A DNA stretch of 64,000 nucleotides from Steinernema hermaphroditum (taxonomy: Eukaryota > Nematoda > Chromadorea > Rhabditida > Steinernematidae): assembly GCA_030435675.1 (NCBI GenBank), contig CM059625.1, positions 4,402,001-4,466,000 of the forward strand. The letters run 5' to 3'. A program made the position numbers and the translations under genes. Position 1 is the first letter of the stretch. Each line of letters begins with the position of its first letter. The notes below the pieces were generated by a model. It was not told the origin of the DNA and ran no database searches. It was given only the letters and a program-made list of their open reading frames with translations. This document shows positions 36,446 through 48,788 of this stretch, piece after piece.

Positions 36446-38326
36446 ATGCGCATGTTCGCTGCCAATGGTCACCGAAGCCGGTGGACGTTGACAATTATCG
36501 TCTGGATCTCCGCTGTTGCAGCTATCCCTCACCGCGGCAATGAGCCCTGGTCGCTTATTCTGTGCAAGTTTAGCGACACCAGAGGCTTCGAGCCGCGAAC
36601 GCGCGAGTGGTTTGTGGAGTGGTTTATTGGAACTGGCCAAGGTTTGTTTAATCCTATCTCCGTTTGTGCAGCTAAAACTGTTTAAGCAATACATTTTGAA
36701 GCTTTATTTGAGACCTTTCAAATGATAATATTCATGTTTAGATACAATTCTGCGCTACTTCCATGACGCCTCAAACGGGGTATACACCATTGAAGGCTCC
36801 ACCGTCCACGGCTGGTTCGACATGCCCTATACGCGTGCCGATGTAATGCGCCTGGCTCTGAGCGACCAACAGCTCCAGAGTAGTTCGGAAAAGAGCTTCG
36901 CTGTCAGTAAAATGGGAGTTGTTCACGTGTAATGTCAATTTTCAGTTCTTCGATAAAGCAAAAGAACTCTGCGTAGCGCACGCAGAGCAACAAGGCGCCG
37001 CTCTCCAAAAACAGAAGATTACGGTAGTCAACGCCGAGCACACCGCCGTTTATGGCAAGAAACACGGCGTTCTCCTCACACCGCGACTCATCTTTTCGTC
37101 CGTTTTGGCCCACGAAATGGTACACAGTTTCTTCATCGGTCACTCGTACAGTGATCGTCCGGTTAAAGTGGGTTATATATAATCCTCTTGACCCATCATA
37201 GCTCGTGCTTTAGGTGTTTCCGTATTCTGCGCTCGGAGAGTACGATGACCGCTATGATCTCATGAGCACATCAAACGCTTTAATGCATCCCTCTCCTTAC
37301 GGTCTCAGCGGACCGGGCCTGAACGGTCCACACCTGGACTATCTCGGTTGGCTTCCGATGGATCGCGTACTATACTTTGGCCGAGACGGCCGCCAGAATT
37401 ACACACTTCGCTTATCGTCCCTGTCTATACCTCATAACAAAACGAACGGATGGCTCCTTGTGAATATTCCATACGATCGTGACGATCCGAACAATGTGTA
37501 TACGGTGGAGCTGCGGACGCCGTTCAACCTGGACCAGGGCGTCTCTCAGGCGGGTGTCGTCATCCACAAAGTGCAGCGCGTCAGCGATAGCTACTACTCC
37601 ATGGTTGTCACGCATTCGCGTGAGTTCTATGAACTCACCGAAGGCACCGAATGGGTGCAGTTCTTGGGAGTTGACGCCGACGGACGATACCAGTCCATCA
37701 AAGTTAGCGTTGTCAAAATGTACCCTAAAAAGCACGCCGCTGACGTCAGGATAACATCAACGTTCAATCCAGTAAGTTCTTTCTGTCACACATCTCAGAA
37801 TGTGCTCTATTCCAGATGATTTGTCAATCGAACGAGATAGTGAAGTTCATAGATGAGAGCACCTATAGCGTAGACAAAGTCTGCAAAGCAAAGAATAACG
37901 TTAGCAACATAATCACCGACGCAGAAGTGGCGCTTCAACTGCACCGTAACACATTTTTTGCGCGCCAGTTCACCTACGGCCTAAATGCTTGCCAGCTTGG
38001 GAAGGTGTGGAGGGCAGCCGACGCATACGACTATATCTGCGTTGATCCCGCCCGGTAAGTCAGAAGCAAGGATGGCACTATCTAAACTGTATGCTGATTT
38101 TAGTGTTTCGCACATCCGCGAAGACAACCAAAACGACGTACTACGAAAGAACGAAGGCGCCGAAGACGGCTGCAGAGCGCCATTCGTCGCCAGAAATGCG
38201 TTCAGTCGCGACCAGGTCTGCGTGACGACGAACGAACGCAACCGAATAGAAATCGAGAACTCGCAGTCGAACACCTTTCTTCGTCACTTCAGCTTCTTTA
38301 ACGGAGCCGACACAGTCGTCATGTGA
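36446..38326 (+). CDS. Secreted metzincin-like metalloprotease with two C-terminal Cys repeats
   Basis: Six exons (36446-36641, 36742-36902, 36946-37167, 37214-37771, 37816-38054, 38104-38326) give 532 aa. A hydrophobic signal sequence ends near residue 27. The zinc site is H175-E-M-V-H179 with a third His at 185 (HExxHxxxxxH). A Met-turn YDLMS follows at Met210, after GEYDDR. Next come SGPGLN, DYLGWLP and a beta-rich region, which I associate with M6/M11-like secreted proteases. The C-terminus has two Cys-bounded repeats, C438...VWR...C454V and C482...VAR...C498V, each followed by an Arg/Asn segment. The usual metzincin Gly at the third position after HExxH is replaced by Phe. The exon 2 donor is GTCAGT; GTAAAA 4 nt later would break the frame. 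It is convergent with TCERG1, 277 bp away. Confidence 0.78.
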
Positions 38327-38603
38327 AGAACATAGTCAGACAGATCCGGGTATCGCTTGTAGATAGTATGACAACGTTCAAAGTGTATCAAAGTTCTTTT
38401 ATTTTTCTCATATTAGAATCAGCTAGTATCGCATGGAAACACATTAAATACAAATAGTTATGTGTACGAACCGGACCCGCAAGCTCACAGCTCCAAGTGT
38501 ACGGCTTGCAAAGTGAGTCAACAACAAAAAAGAGCATAATATTAAGTTCAACCTTCATTTAACAACGACTGGTGATATCAATGTGACGTTCTAATGCAGT
38601 AGT

Positions 38604-41600
38604 TTACTTACGTTTCCGTTCGCCTTCTTGTTGTGTGGGCGGTGGTGGCGGGCCGTTTTCTGCTAGTTCCTTTAGGTACTTCTCCAGCATCTTCTCGCGA
38701 TCATTTGGCACGATGTCCATAAGCAGATATCGCTTGTCGTTCTAAAAAATTCACAAATAGAAAACGGACATTTCGTGAGTTACTTCCTACCTCTAGCACA
38801 GCCAAAATGTCTTTTAAATGCTGCTCGCTTTCCTGAATCATTTCTTGAGACTTATAAGTGATGATTTTTGTTTCTTTTAGTAGGCTAAGGAAGTCTTTCC
38901 GCACCTCTTCCTTGGACTCATCGCGCCAATCACGGAAATCATCTTCCACATCCTAAATGGAACAGCATATACAACTGATGGCGATATTTCAAGCTTACCC
39001 TGTCTTTTAGGTCGTACTTGGAAAACCTCTTTTCCTTCTCCATGATCTTTCTAGCGTCGCGCCAGCCTAACTTAAAATTAATACCTTCAGTCTCGTTTAG
39101 AAGCTGGAAGAACGTTTCGCGTTTCTTCAGCTTAAGCGAACGTATGTGCTCATCGAACAGCTTCTCTTTCACGTCCTTGTCGAGGTCGATTTCCTTGTAG
39201 CGGGACTCCTTTTTAAGGGTTTTACGAGCGTCGCGCCACGACGAGTCGGTTGATTTAATAACGTCAACAAGAAGGGACCTGAACATCTGCTCCTGCTCCT
39301 GATACTTATGACGTTCACTCTCGCGCAGCCGCTCCTTCATGGTTTCATCCATTTCGGCCTCGACCGCCTTTTTGCGGTTTTCGATGGCCAATTCGGTGGC
39401 CGACGGATCTTTACTAGCGACTTCATCTTCCTGTTCCTAAACAGCGAATTATTAGTATCCTGAATGCAATCTCTTGGTTGTCCCGAATCTATCTATCGGG
39501 TTCAGATGCTTCGTCAACTTACCGACGCGTTAAGAGAGGGCAAACTGTCGATGAACTTCTTAAATATGTCCTCTTTTGTGTCGCTGCTCATATATTTGCT
39601 TGAGTATCGGTCATCGTCTTCCAAGGCCTTCTTGACCACAGACCATTTCCACGATTTATCGAAGCCGGCCTTCTCGTGAGCTTCTTGCAGAAGTTGCTGA
39701 AACTCTTCCCTCGCCTTCTGCTTTTTGTGCTTGCGCTCATCGCGTTCGTTCTTCTGCAGCTCGTGGGTGAACTCGTTGAACAAGTCCTCGCGGTCCCGCA
39801 TCTTATCGATGCACTTAAATCGCTCATCCCGGCCGTATGTCCGTGCGAAGCTTGAGAACGAGGAACTGGATCGAAGCTTCGCGTCCTCTAGCAATTCGCG
39901 GAACCGTTGCTTGTTCTCCTTGACCTTTCGCTTGCGCTCTGTACGCTCATGTTCTGCCTTCTCCTTCACGAAGCTTTCAAAAGCAGCACGCCTCTCAGTG
40001 GCACTCAGCAACAAATATCTCTTGTCGAAAACAATCTTCGACAGCTCCTTTTCGAACGTACTTCCGGCCGAGATCTCTTTCTCCTCAAGCAACTGTTTAA
40101 ACGTACGTAATCGCTCTTCCAGGGGCGTTTCCTGACGCTCACGTTGTGCGTCTATTTCAGCCTGAACAGCCGGATCCACCGTCTTTTCTGCTGGGCTCTG
40201 CCGTGGTGAAGAAGCCTTGGAAGGGCTCGGAGAAGAGCGGCTGAAGTATGAAGCAAATATATCGACTAAATGAAGTTCAAAGCTACCTGTCTGAGCGAGC
40301 TCGTTTCGGTGGTGGGGGGACTCTTTCCTCTTCTTCTGAGCTTGCATCTTCCAGCTCAGCATCGGATTCGCCGTCGTCGCCTGGGGCGAACTGTGGCTGC
40401 GCATGGCCAAACGGTGCACCATTCGCTTTGACAGCCATCGCTTCTAGAACATGCTATAAGATTCCGTTGATCATTTCCTTAATGCTTACTCTTGGAAGGA
40501 GGCTTTGAAATCAGCAGGTCAACATCGGGACGATTGTACAGTTCGGGGGGTCGTTCCCAAACAGAAATGCGAGTAGTTGGGTTGAAGAAGAAGACCTAGA
40601 TGGTTTATGATTAGATTTTGAAACAAGGCCAAAAGACAACCTTGTTATCGCCAGTCCACACCACACACCACGGTGTCCCGACAACAGCGTTGCTACTCAC
40701 AGGACGGCTGGTGTCTGCAGATGCCTTCTTTGGCGCCTTCTTAATGTCGGGTGAAGGCTCTTTTGCCGGTTGCGTGGGAAGGGGCTCGCTCGGTCTTTTG
40801 CGGTCGTTCTCTTGCAGCGACTTGGGTTTCTCCCATGTCGTTTCGTTTGTAGCCATATTGTAGTAATACTTACGACCGTCTGCGGCAATGAACTCATTCC
40901 ACGCATTAGTAGTTTCAGCTGGTGGCTTTGTCGGTGTTGGTGGGGCGCCTAAAAAGCGAGATAAGTTACTGAAATGGATAAAAAACGACAATATGCATGG
41001 ACCATCGAATTAAAAACGCACTATCACATAGGATACTGAATTGTTAATTCGAACAGAGAGGAACAATAGATACAAAGTCAACAAAAAACGCGAAATAGAG
41101 CTAAGGAATGACATCTCCACTGACGGCTTCTCGTTAGAGATACGAGATAAGAGAAGAGGCATATTATGGGAGCTTCGTCTACGTACCACATCGGCATCGA
41201 GCCGCTCCTTTTTCACACGCTCCTCACATCACTCACAAAGACAGGATGCGTCGAGAGACGGATTCGCGAGAAACGAGTGAAAACCAAGGCTAGCCGCTCT
41301 AAAACATCATTACCTCATAGTTAGCTTTAGCGCTCCTAAAACGCGCATCGAACAAGCAAGCATCATTATACAGAGTCAAAGATGAACACAGAATGTACCG
41401 AAAGCGGAACCTACGCAAAGTGATGTGCTTACCTGTCAACTCTTTCCTCATCTCCTCATTCGCCTTTTCGATTAATTCTGTTAGTTGCGATTGTGTTATG
41501 ATAACAGCGTTTTGCGGCTTTTCCCATACCGTTTCGCGGGTGATCGTCTTGTAGTAGTACTCCTTGCCCTCCGGCGACACAGCCGACACCCAAAGTTCCT

Positions 41601-42066
41601 CGTCATCTTTTGCACCAGCGACCTACAAAAGAACGCTCTTTAGATCAGTCGTCTTCATCGTCTGGGATACCTTCTTAAGCATAGCCGGGAAGAGTTGCGT
41701 TGACGGGTCCAATGACTGTGCCGGACTTTGCCCGCCAGCTGCATGCATTTGCATGAAGGGTCTGAACGTGGGCATCTGTTGTTCGCTGCTATACGAACCG
41801 ACACGGGAAGCAGTCGTACCAGACGAGAACGTTCCGAAATGGTTGTTCGTCTGGGGCATAAGCACAGGCATCGGGTTAATACCACGCAGCGGGACAGGTC
41901 CACGGGGTGGAGGCCCTATAAAGGAGCGATGAATTTGTTGTTTCGGATAGGATGTGAAGGGTATTTCGTGTACTTATCGTAGAACGGTGTGTCTAGAATA
42001 AACAACGAAGGAAGCCTTACCTCTCGGCTTTACTTCCGTTCCATTATTGAAGAAAGTTCCAGACAT
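38604..42066 (-). CDS. TCERG1: Transcription elongation regulator 1 (TCERG1/CA150)
   Basis: This nuclear WW/FF protein links RNA polymerase II elongation with splicing. Ten exons (42066-42021, 41915-41671, 41622-41433, 40948-40641, 40595-40490, 40443-40287, 40240-39523, 39436-38999, 38952-38791, 38741-38604) give 835 aa. A short Arg/Pro-rich N-terminus (RGPPPRG) precedes three WW domains: EEEL-W...KEYYY...WEKP, AWNEF...YYYN...TWEKP, and TPWCVVWTG...FFFNPTT...WERP (split by an intron). An acidic/PPPPKR linker follows, then six FF domains beginning near the EERLRTFKQLL motif. The C-terminus ends GPPPPPT and a basic ERKRK. It is shorter than human TCERG1 (about 1100 aa) because the N-terminal Gln/Ala-rich part is reduced. 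The start lies 12 nt after a TTTCAG. Confidence 0.95.
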
Positions 42067-42955
42067 TTTGAGATTAAACTGAAACGAAGTGTCGTTACTA
42101 CGTGGATCGCAGAAGACGCATGTCGCGTAAAGCACATTTGGCACGACAAACACACTCCAGCTTTAAGCCACGCGTATCTAACACGTTTCCTTTTCGCGCC
42201 CTTCACGCTGAAACTTTACAAAGCGACAATTTGTCCATTCTCTCCGAACGCATTCGTGAACGCCAATATTCAAACTGATGCGATTTGGAGCGCTGCCAAG
42301 AATGTTTCGCACTGGGAGCCCAACAAATTCCACAGTTCTTCAGTTCGCTTCTCGAAATACGGAAATCCTAATCGTTGGAGAGACTGTTTCGTTGTTGACA
42401 TGAACAGTTAATAAGTCATTAAAATACGTATCTGTAATGCCACCATAGCGTCGCTTTGCATCCTAACGCATGCCTACTTATCAGCTTCCATGACATGGCT
42501 ATGGCTATTGGAAAGCAATAGCATTAAGCACGTGAAAAAAAGCTAGAATTTCCTGCAAGCGCCTAGATATCAATGCAAGTAGTGGGTATAAACGATGTGA
42601 CTTCAAGCAACTTCTACACTTATCGACATTAGCGCAACAGCGAACCGTGCATATCAGCGCTCTTAGTGTGGTACATATGGATGCAACCTGTGGGGACATT
42701 ATAAGTACCTTGGCTATTCTCTTTCTGGCTTCAGAACCTTACTCGTTATTTACTGTTTGGTGTGAACCCTATCATTCAAAACACAAATCAAATCGATTAA
42801 CACAGGTAGATATGGGTCGTAGTAGCTAATTTATCTTGTATCTTTTGAAGTGACTCTCTCTGAGAACCGCAACGTACTCGCCTTAATTCTTTATCCACCT
42901 AGAATTTGTACACGTAACAAAACAGACAACGAACTAATGGTCATAGACTCCAAAT
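42067..42955. other. Intergenic, 889 bp
   Basis: This is the TCERG1 upstream region and PET100 downstream region. A 140-codon plus-strand frame (41989-42411) overlaps the first TCERG1 exon and shows no splice signals or recognisable features. I regard it as chance. Confidence 0.4.
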
Positions 42956-43413
42956 TCAAATATTGTTGGCTTCACGGATGCGACGAGCTTCTTCGAAAGC
43001 CATCTGTTCGCGGAGAAGCTTTTCATACTCTTCCTTGCGTTTTTGTTCGACTATCTGCTCTTTGAACGCAGCCATTGCGGCATCGCCACTTGAAGAATCA
43101 GGCACTTTGTATCCTCTCATCTAAACGATTGCAAAAATTAGCAGTAGTCGGAAATGCATATTGTATAAAGCTTCGCTGGGCCTTTTTGGGTTTTGTATTC
43201 AGCAGTAAGCCTCCGTATAAGTAAACTAGAACTTATTCCGCATTACTTTGGATTAGGTGTTTGTAGAACGGCAAGAGAATACACTCTGATATCTGGTTCA
43301 CAGAAACTCACAAATTCTTTGAAGATTCCGGGTTGATTGAAGAACCAAAAGGCAGCGACGGGAAAGGCAACTAGAATAAAGAAACGCCCGGACTCAAGCT
43401 TCCATCCTCCCAT
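42956..43413 (-). CDS. PET100: PET100 homologue, cytochrome c oxidase assembly factor
   Basis: PET100 is a small mitochondrial inner-membrane chaperone needed to build complex IV. Two exons (43413-43312 and 43120-42956) give 88 aa; the intron is 191 nt. The N-terminus [11 protein letters not shown] is followed by one membrane segment (about 12-27) with FPVAAFW and FNQP, both family hallmarks. After the intron comes a charged coiled-coil-like tail rich in Glu, Lys and Arg. Length matches the family (about 70-110 aa). ATG 43413 directly follows TTTCAG, as for a trans-splice site. No cleavable presequence is needed, since the membrane helix targets the protein. Confidence 0.88.
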
Positions 43414-45405
43414 CTGAAATGAGAACACTGGTGGCTGCAAAACACAAACAATTCCCTATACCAATCACCAATCATGCTATTTAACAAAATGAATAGTTAA
43501 GACCACACGCAAGTGAACGGATATTCATATAGCGACTGAACTATTGTTTTCCTTCAAAGCAGTACTAACATGTGGCAAGGGTCAGATTCTCTGAATTGTT
43601 TCGCTGATACCGCACTCAGCACCATCTATAGCAAAAGTTAAAAAATCGCTAAACTACCACATTGAGCGAGGAAATAATTATGTAAAGGAACTGGAGCACG
43701 TGCAAAATGAACCTGAACGTGGATAGAAACACATTTTGAATATTAAAGATGGTAAAGTTTTAAGCAGACGATTACGAGCAAAAGTGAATATCGTATGCTC
43801 TATCGCATCAGTCAGTCCATCTTCGCAGGACGCATGTGGAGATTGTACCATCAGCTCTGGAAAAGTTAGTGCAACAGTAGAGTCCTTTCTTTGCCTTCGA
43901 TTAAGTACGCGAATCCAAGACGGTGTTAGAAATCAAAGAATGAAAATAAAACAGTGTGACAGTGACACATTCTATGAAAAGAATCTGCCTATTCAGAGAA
44001 GCTTTGCAATGTCCTCTTTTTTAGATAAACGGGTGGTGGTATGGAGTATGTTTAGCTAAGTCGTCATTATAAATGTGAATTACAACAAAATGCAACAAAA
44101 TTCTTTATAATTTAAATTAATCGGTACGATTTTGCCCAACATCGCATTCGACTGAAAACGTAATCGGACATGTTGAACTTCTGGAGTGTTCAAATTAATT
44201 AGCAAAGAAGAATCTCCTCCGGAGAATTCGGACACACCAGAATGGAAGAAGATTGTCACTGTCCTGTTATACTCAAATACTTCATCATATGTCCATTCCA
44301 TAAAGCAAAAAGTCACCCAAAACCACTCATTGTACTGCACTGACGGGCGATCATGTTTTTCATATCCAGTGGAGCCGAACTTGGTCCATTCATTGATGCC
44401 CATCGAATGCACTGGGCTCTAAAGATAGACGGATGCCACCTTCGCATCGCAACAATTAGCTAATAGGTGAATGAGTGTTGTGTTCGTCTCTTAATCGGAA
44501 GGAGACCACACAAGACGGGAGGAGATGTCGATGCACGCAATGTCTTTCATCGTTATACGTAACAGAACAAACGAGAGGCCTTATGAAGTGGTGTCGACAG
44601 ATGGAATTTTGGAGGACTTTCACATGCAACGATTGCGCCGGAATACTTGCACCTAAGGGACCGTTCACGTAGCAGAACATGAACGTTCTGTCCCAAAACC
44701 TTTCTTCCTTGCTGCAATTTCCGTTGGATTGCTGTCGGTCTACTCTTGGAGGGGTTAAACTATGCGAAAAATCCGAAACATTCATCATCAATCTATGCAT
44801 GGAATAATGTCGAGGGTTCACTATTTCGGGAGTTGAGTCCTACTGCATAGAAGGCCGGCAGGCAAATGCTTGCTTCGTTCAGCAAAGAAAACTCATAGAA
44901 CATTAAGTGTTGTTAATGGTAAGGTAATTGTGGATGTAGACTGTTTGGTGTCATGATTATATGTGTACTATACTTTACCAAGAAGCAGCAAATAGATGAA
45001 TATTTGCAATACTGATCAGATCCCATACATTAACTCGATATTTGCAGATAGTATACTGCCCCTTCGCGCTAAGCCAATGATTTATCTATATCACAGACAG
45101 TTACAATACTACGAAGCACAACAGACGAATCACAAATAGGGTATAAGCAATAGTATTTACACTTTTCTACAGTGCTTATCGGCTCGAGAGAGAAAAGGGC
45201 GGAAGCACACTAATAATACTTATATGTGAAGAGTAATACATGGACCCATTGTTAAATGGAGTCATGCATATCGTCGAGATTCACCTGGGACTAATTCCAG
45301 ATACGGACAAACAAGCACAGTTTGGAACAAATTACAATTGTGTAGATACCTGTATGGTCTCAAAGAACATGTACCATCTGCGTGAATGCATACTGGTGAG
45401 AGAGT
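43414..45405. other. Intergenic, 2.0 kb
   Basis: There are long but unsupported open frames: 43736-44059 (plus), 44080-44412 (minus, 110 codons, aromatic-rich and the most protein-like) and 44456-44821 (minus, overlapping 44475-44672 plus). None joins to a splice partner. A decayed transposon or an unrecognised single-exon gene is possible. Confidence 0.35.
44080..44412 (-). CDS. Possible single-exon ORF, unknown
   Basis: This is a 110-codon frame with many Trp, Tyr and Phe in its first half and a beta-like second half. A shadow frame runs on the plus strand (44186-44422). There is no domain, signal peptide or splice-site support. Confidence 0.2.
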   Translation of the reverse strand: MHSMGINEWTKFGSTGYEKHDRPSVQYNEWFWVTFCFMEWTYDEVFEYNRTVTIFFHSGVSEFSGGDSSLLINLNTPEVQHVRLRFQSNAMLGKIVPINLNYKEFCCILL

Positions 45406-48006
45406 TCAGATGCCACCCATGAACTCAACGAAGTTCTCACCTTCCTCGTCCGAGTCCATAAACTCGTAGTCGACGAATTCTTCGTCACTACCAGTGTCCA
45501 GCTCCATCTCGGTGCCTTCGAAGAGGCGATTGCCGCAAGATCCGTTCGAGTCGCCATCAGCATAGTGATCGTAGGGGTTGCGAGGGTCCAGAATTCCACG
45601 ACAGAGCCAGCAGAAGTTGCAATTGCACTTGGTGCACTGCATCTTGTTGCAACCAGAGCTTCTCTACAAATGCGACAGGCTGTATATATACCGCACTGAG
45701 TCCAGAAACATTACCTCAATTCCAGCATTGCAACGGGGACAGGTCTTGCTATTCTGCAGCATCCATTGTTCGCTCTTGTATTGGCTGGCCAACGCCCTGA
45801 AACGCTTTTGGCCGCCATAGCGTTTCTCCAGTTCCTTCTGTTGCGCCTCGGTGCCATTATCGTACTGTTCGATAACTTCTTTAAGACCTGGAATGGGCGT
45901 TATCATTGCGTTTCGCTGCTTTGGAAGTTTAACTGACCGTTGTTCAAGCGACAAGGTTCAATGCCGTGGTTGACGCGACGACAAAGCAAACAGAACGCGT
46001 ATCGGCATTCAGCACACTGCGCGATAGTACTGAAAAAAAGCAAGAAAGTGTTGCAAGTTGATAGTATGCTGCTACCTGTATGAACTGCTAGGGTCGCTCT
46101 GCTCGATGATGACGGGTAGCTGGCACGACATACGAGCACAAATGACCACATCCCCCATAGCTTCAAGTGCGTTTCGGAATACAATGCTCTGGTAGCGTTC
46201 GAGCTCCTCTTCAGTCAAACACTTGCGGAGTTCAACATCAGCAGCGATCGACTGACATCCGTCTTGCATGCATTCCAGCAGTTTCACCTAGGAAAAGAGC
46301 ATTTTCATACGTTGACCGGCAGTATCCTTACCGTAGAGTCGTTCAGGTTCGTTTTGAAGTAGCTCGTTGCGCAGGCGCGACAGAACACGTGCTTGCAGGG
46401 AAGAAATCGGGTGCAGTCTTTTCCAAGAACGTTCTCAAAGCACACTTCACACTCATAGTTAGTGTTCTCAAATTCGGCCGTATCTCCTTCCTCATCCGCC
46501 TTCTGGAGAAGTTCAAGCCTCTTTGCAGCAGTCAAGCCCGATCTTTCAACGTTAAATCCATTCAGGTCAATTTCCCGAGCAAAACGGGTCATGTCGTTAG
46601 TCTCGTCGATGATCGTCTGCATTACGAAGAAAAGCATGCCCATTCCAATATTTTCTTTGCAGCATTTAATGATCTTCCTCATCAATTTCGCTTTCTACAC
46701 GGTTCACAATGTTATACATTTTGGTGCATTTAAGGCGCTTACCAAGTGGCGTGTTAGCCATAGAGCGGTAAGCTTGATGCGGGGCGTTCTAAATGATGGA
46801 TACTTTTCAGGGAGTTTGAAGTATACATCGATGGGAGCAGCAAAGTTCAGAGCGTATTTCTTGATTTCTGAAATTGTGCATGTTGGCGTCATGCTAGATT
46901 CATCTCTATCACCAATATAGTCTTTCATCATTGCTCCGTCCTTCATAGAGAACAGATTTGTTACAGTCTCAATTATCGACATATACATACAGGGTGCGCC
47001 AAAAGTTGTGCAAGTTTCTTAAAGATGCTGATTTTTTGCAAAGCAAGGTCGAATTGAACCAGAAGAAGATGAAAACCATCGTTAAGAACTTCTGAAGCTT
47101 TCCGAGCATTCCCCTTTATCACATGCTCATTTCGGCTCTCCAATCCCTACGAAACACAGGTTTGTTTCTTAAACAGGCGTAAGGTTTCCGCATGGCTTAG
47201 TTCATGAATCGATTAAAAAGGCACAACACATTTGCTTGATGATAGTCCTCATCACCATCACAGTCTATTTGAAACTTACAGAACTTTTAACGCACCTTGT
47301 AGTATTTTCCGTATCTCGTAACCCCGTTTACTCCCACATCTTCTTACTACACTCTCATAGCATGAAAAATAGCAACAGCGAAGCTTTCTGGCCTGCTACT
47401 GTGAACGGTCTGGAATGGCCTTCTAGTACACAATTCCCGGTTTTCAGTGATTTTGATGACTTCGTAATCGTAACATGTAAGTGGATCAATGGTTATCTGG
47501 GAACGACTCTTGGTGTTTGTGAAAATATAGTCCTCATCACCGTCCGTTTGCTCTATTGTGAAAGGGGAATATTTCGCTTTGATAGTGAATCACCTTTTAA
47601 TCACGTAATGCACATGTTCTCATGTCTACCCTCTATCGCTCTCCCTCTCGTTTGAACATGAAAATGCTAATCAATAAACGACCTGTGTATGCGCATTCTT
47701 TCGGTGTGAGGAACTGCCCCCTTGGAGAAATTGATTCCCACGAGAGCGAGAAAAAACTCACACGGTTCAAATGCCCAATATTTACATTTGTGTGCCATTG
47801 TTCGAACGTAGGTATTTACCTGAGGTCTCGGTCTTCAGATTCAACCTAAGAGGAGTTGCGAGTCGAGGAAGATCAACGCGCAGCCTTCCAGATATGAGTT
47901 CGGTGCCTTCACCATATTCGAAGACGCCCTTTTTGTCTTCGTACATGCTTTGTAAAGCACTCATCTCGTCCAGCTGCTGCTGCCGATTCCCATAGTCGGA
48001 AGCCAT
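45406..48006 (-). CDS. RNF14: RNF14-type RBR E3 ubiquitin ligase
   Basis: It transfers ubiquitin through a RING-IBR-RING mechanism with a Cys-thioester. Seven exons (48006-47820, 46867-46743, 46694-46332, 46287-46076, 46029-45938, 45887-45715, 45663-45406) give 469 aa, close to human RNF14 (474). An N-terminal RWD domain spans about residues 1-130, including FKLPEKYP and LTALWLT. RING1 starts at C186-x2-C189 with LPCKHVFC, and the IBR holds CAECRYAFCLLC. RING2 holds CPRCNAGIE across an intron, then GC389NKMQC; Cys389 is the predicted catalytic residue. The tail is acidic. Intron 1 is 952 nt; the others are 37-58 nt. The fifth donor is GTCAGT. The start is 1 nt past a TTGTAG acceptor. Confidence 0.94.
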
Positions 48007-48788
48007 CCTACAAGCACGAAAAATCACTTGGGAAGTGTCGCAAGGTGCGAATGAGGGAGCGTTTGGATTAGTGCATCGCGTTACGCGAGGCACGTCTATG
48101 ACACGACTAAACGCCTACGAAGCCATATGGGGCTGATGGGACAGCGTGGAGGAATGACGGCCAAGGGCTGGTGCAGCCGTTGAGCGTTGAGCGAACTCTG
48201 TGACGAATTCGGCGCGTTCGTTTTTTAGTCGTCGGCGGCTGCGGCCGAACATGCGCTCTTTCCAAGTGTCAGTTTGCACGATTCGTAATCTCGATTTGAC
48301 CATGTGCAGCGCCCAGTTTTTTCGATGCTAAACTAAAAAATTAGTAGCCGGTATGTAGTCGTGGCCAAGTAACTATAGCCAGTAACGCTTGCTATTTTAT
48401 ATATGTACTGTTCTAATGTAAAATGTGTATTGTCGTGGACCAGCGGCGAACTGTTGACGAGTTTGTCATATGGCGTAGTCAATGTTAGGCGTAGTTTATG
48501 GTCAAACAAGAAAAAATGCATTCTTACTTAGCTATCACTGTGAATTCAAAGTGTGTATTATTAGCAGAATCTGAAGTGCATTCAATATGGCCCGAAATGG
48601 CCAAGCCTAAGCATCGCTTATTGGAACTTATCGCATCACAATTAGCACGTTTAAAGAACAGTTATTGCTAAGCATTCATTACTACCGTGGTCTTGGATCT
48701 ATTGAAGACAGTGAAAACTCACATTCAAGAATCAGTTCGCGCATTAACTGATCAAAACGTTCTTCTAATTACATTATTGTTCGAAAGG
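48007..48788. other. Shared 5' region between divergent RNF14 and PQBP1, 782 bp
   Basis: The two genes diverge from here, so it probably holds both promoters. A short open minus-strand frame (48115-48303) has basic composition and no support. The rest is AT-rich with no motif that I can name. Confidence 0.4.

Noticed and set aside
39725..40135. 136-codon plus-strand ORF rich in Ser
   Set aside because: It is the antisense shadow of the Lys/Glu-rich TCERG1 FF exon.
41989..42411. 140-codon plus-strand ORF
   Set aside because: It overlaps TCERG1 exon 1 in antisense and has no start context, domain or splice support.
44456..44821. Possible transposase fragment
   Set aside because: Cys spacing hinted at a zinc ribbon in the plus-strand frame, but no DDE or helicase motif and no terminal repeats were found.
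48115..48303. 62-codon minus-strand ORF upstream of RNF14
   Set aside because: It is basic and GC-rich with no splice link to RNF14, whose ATG has its own acceptor.
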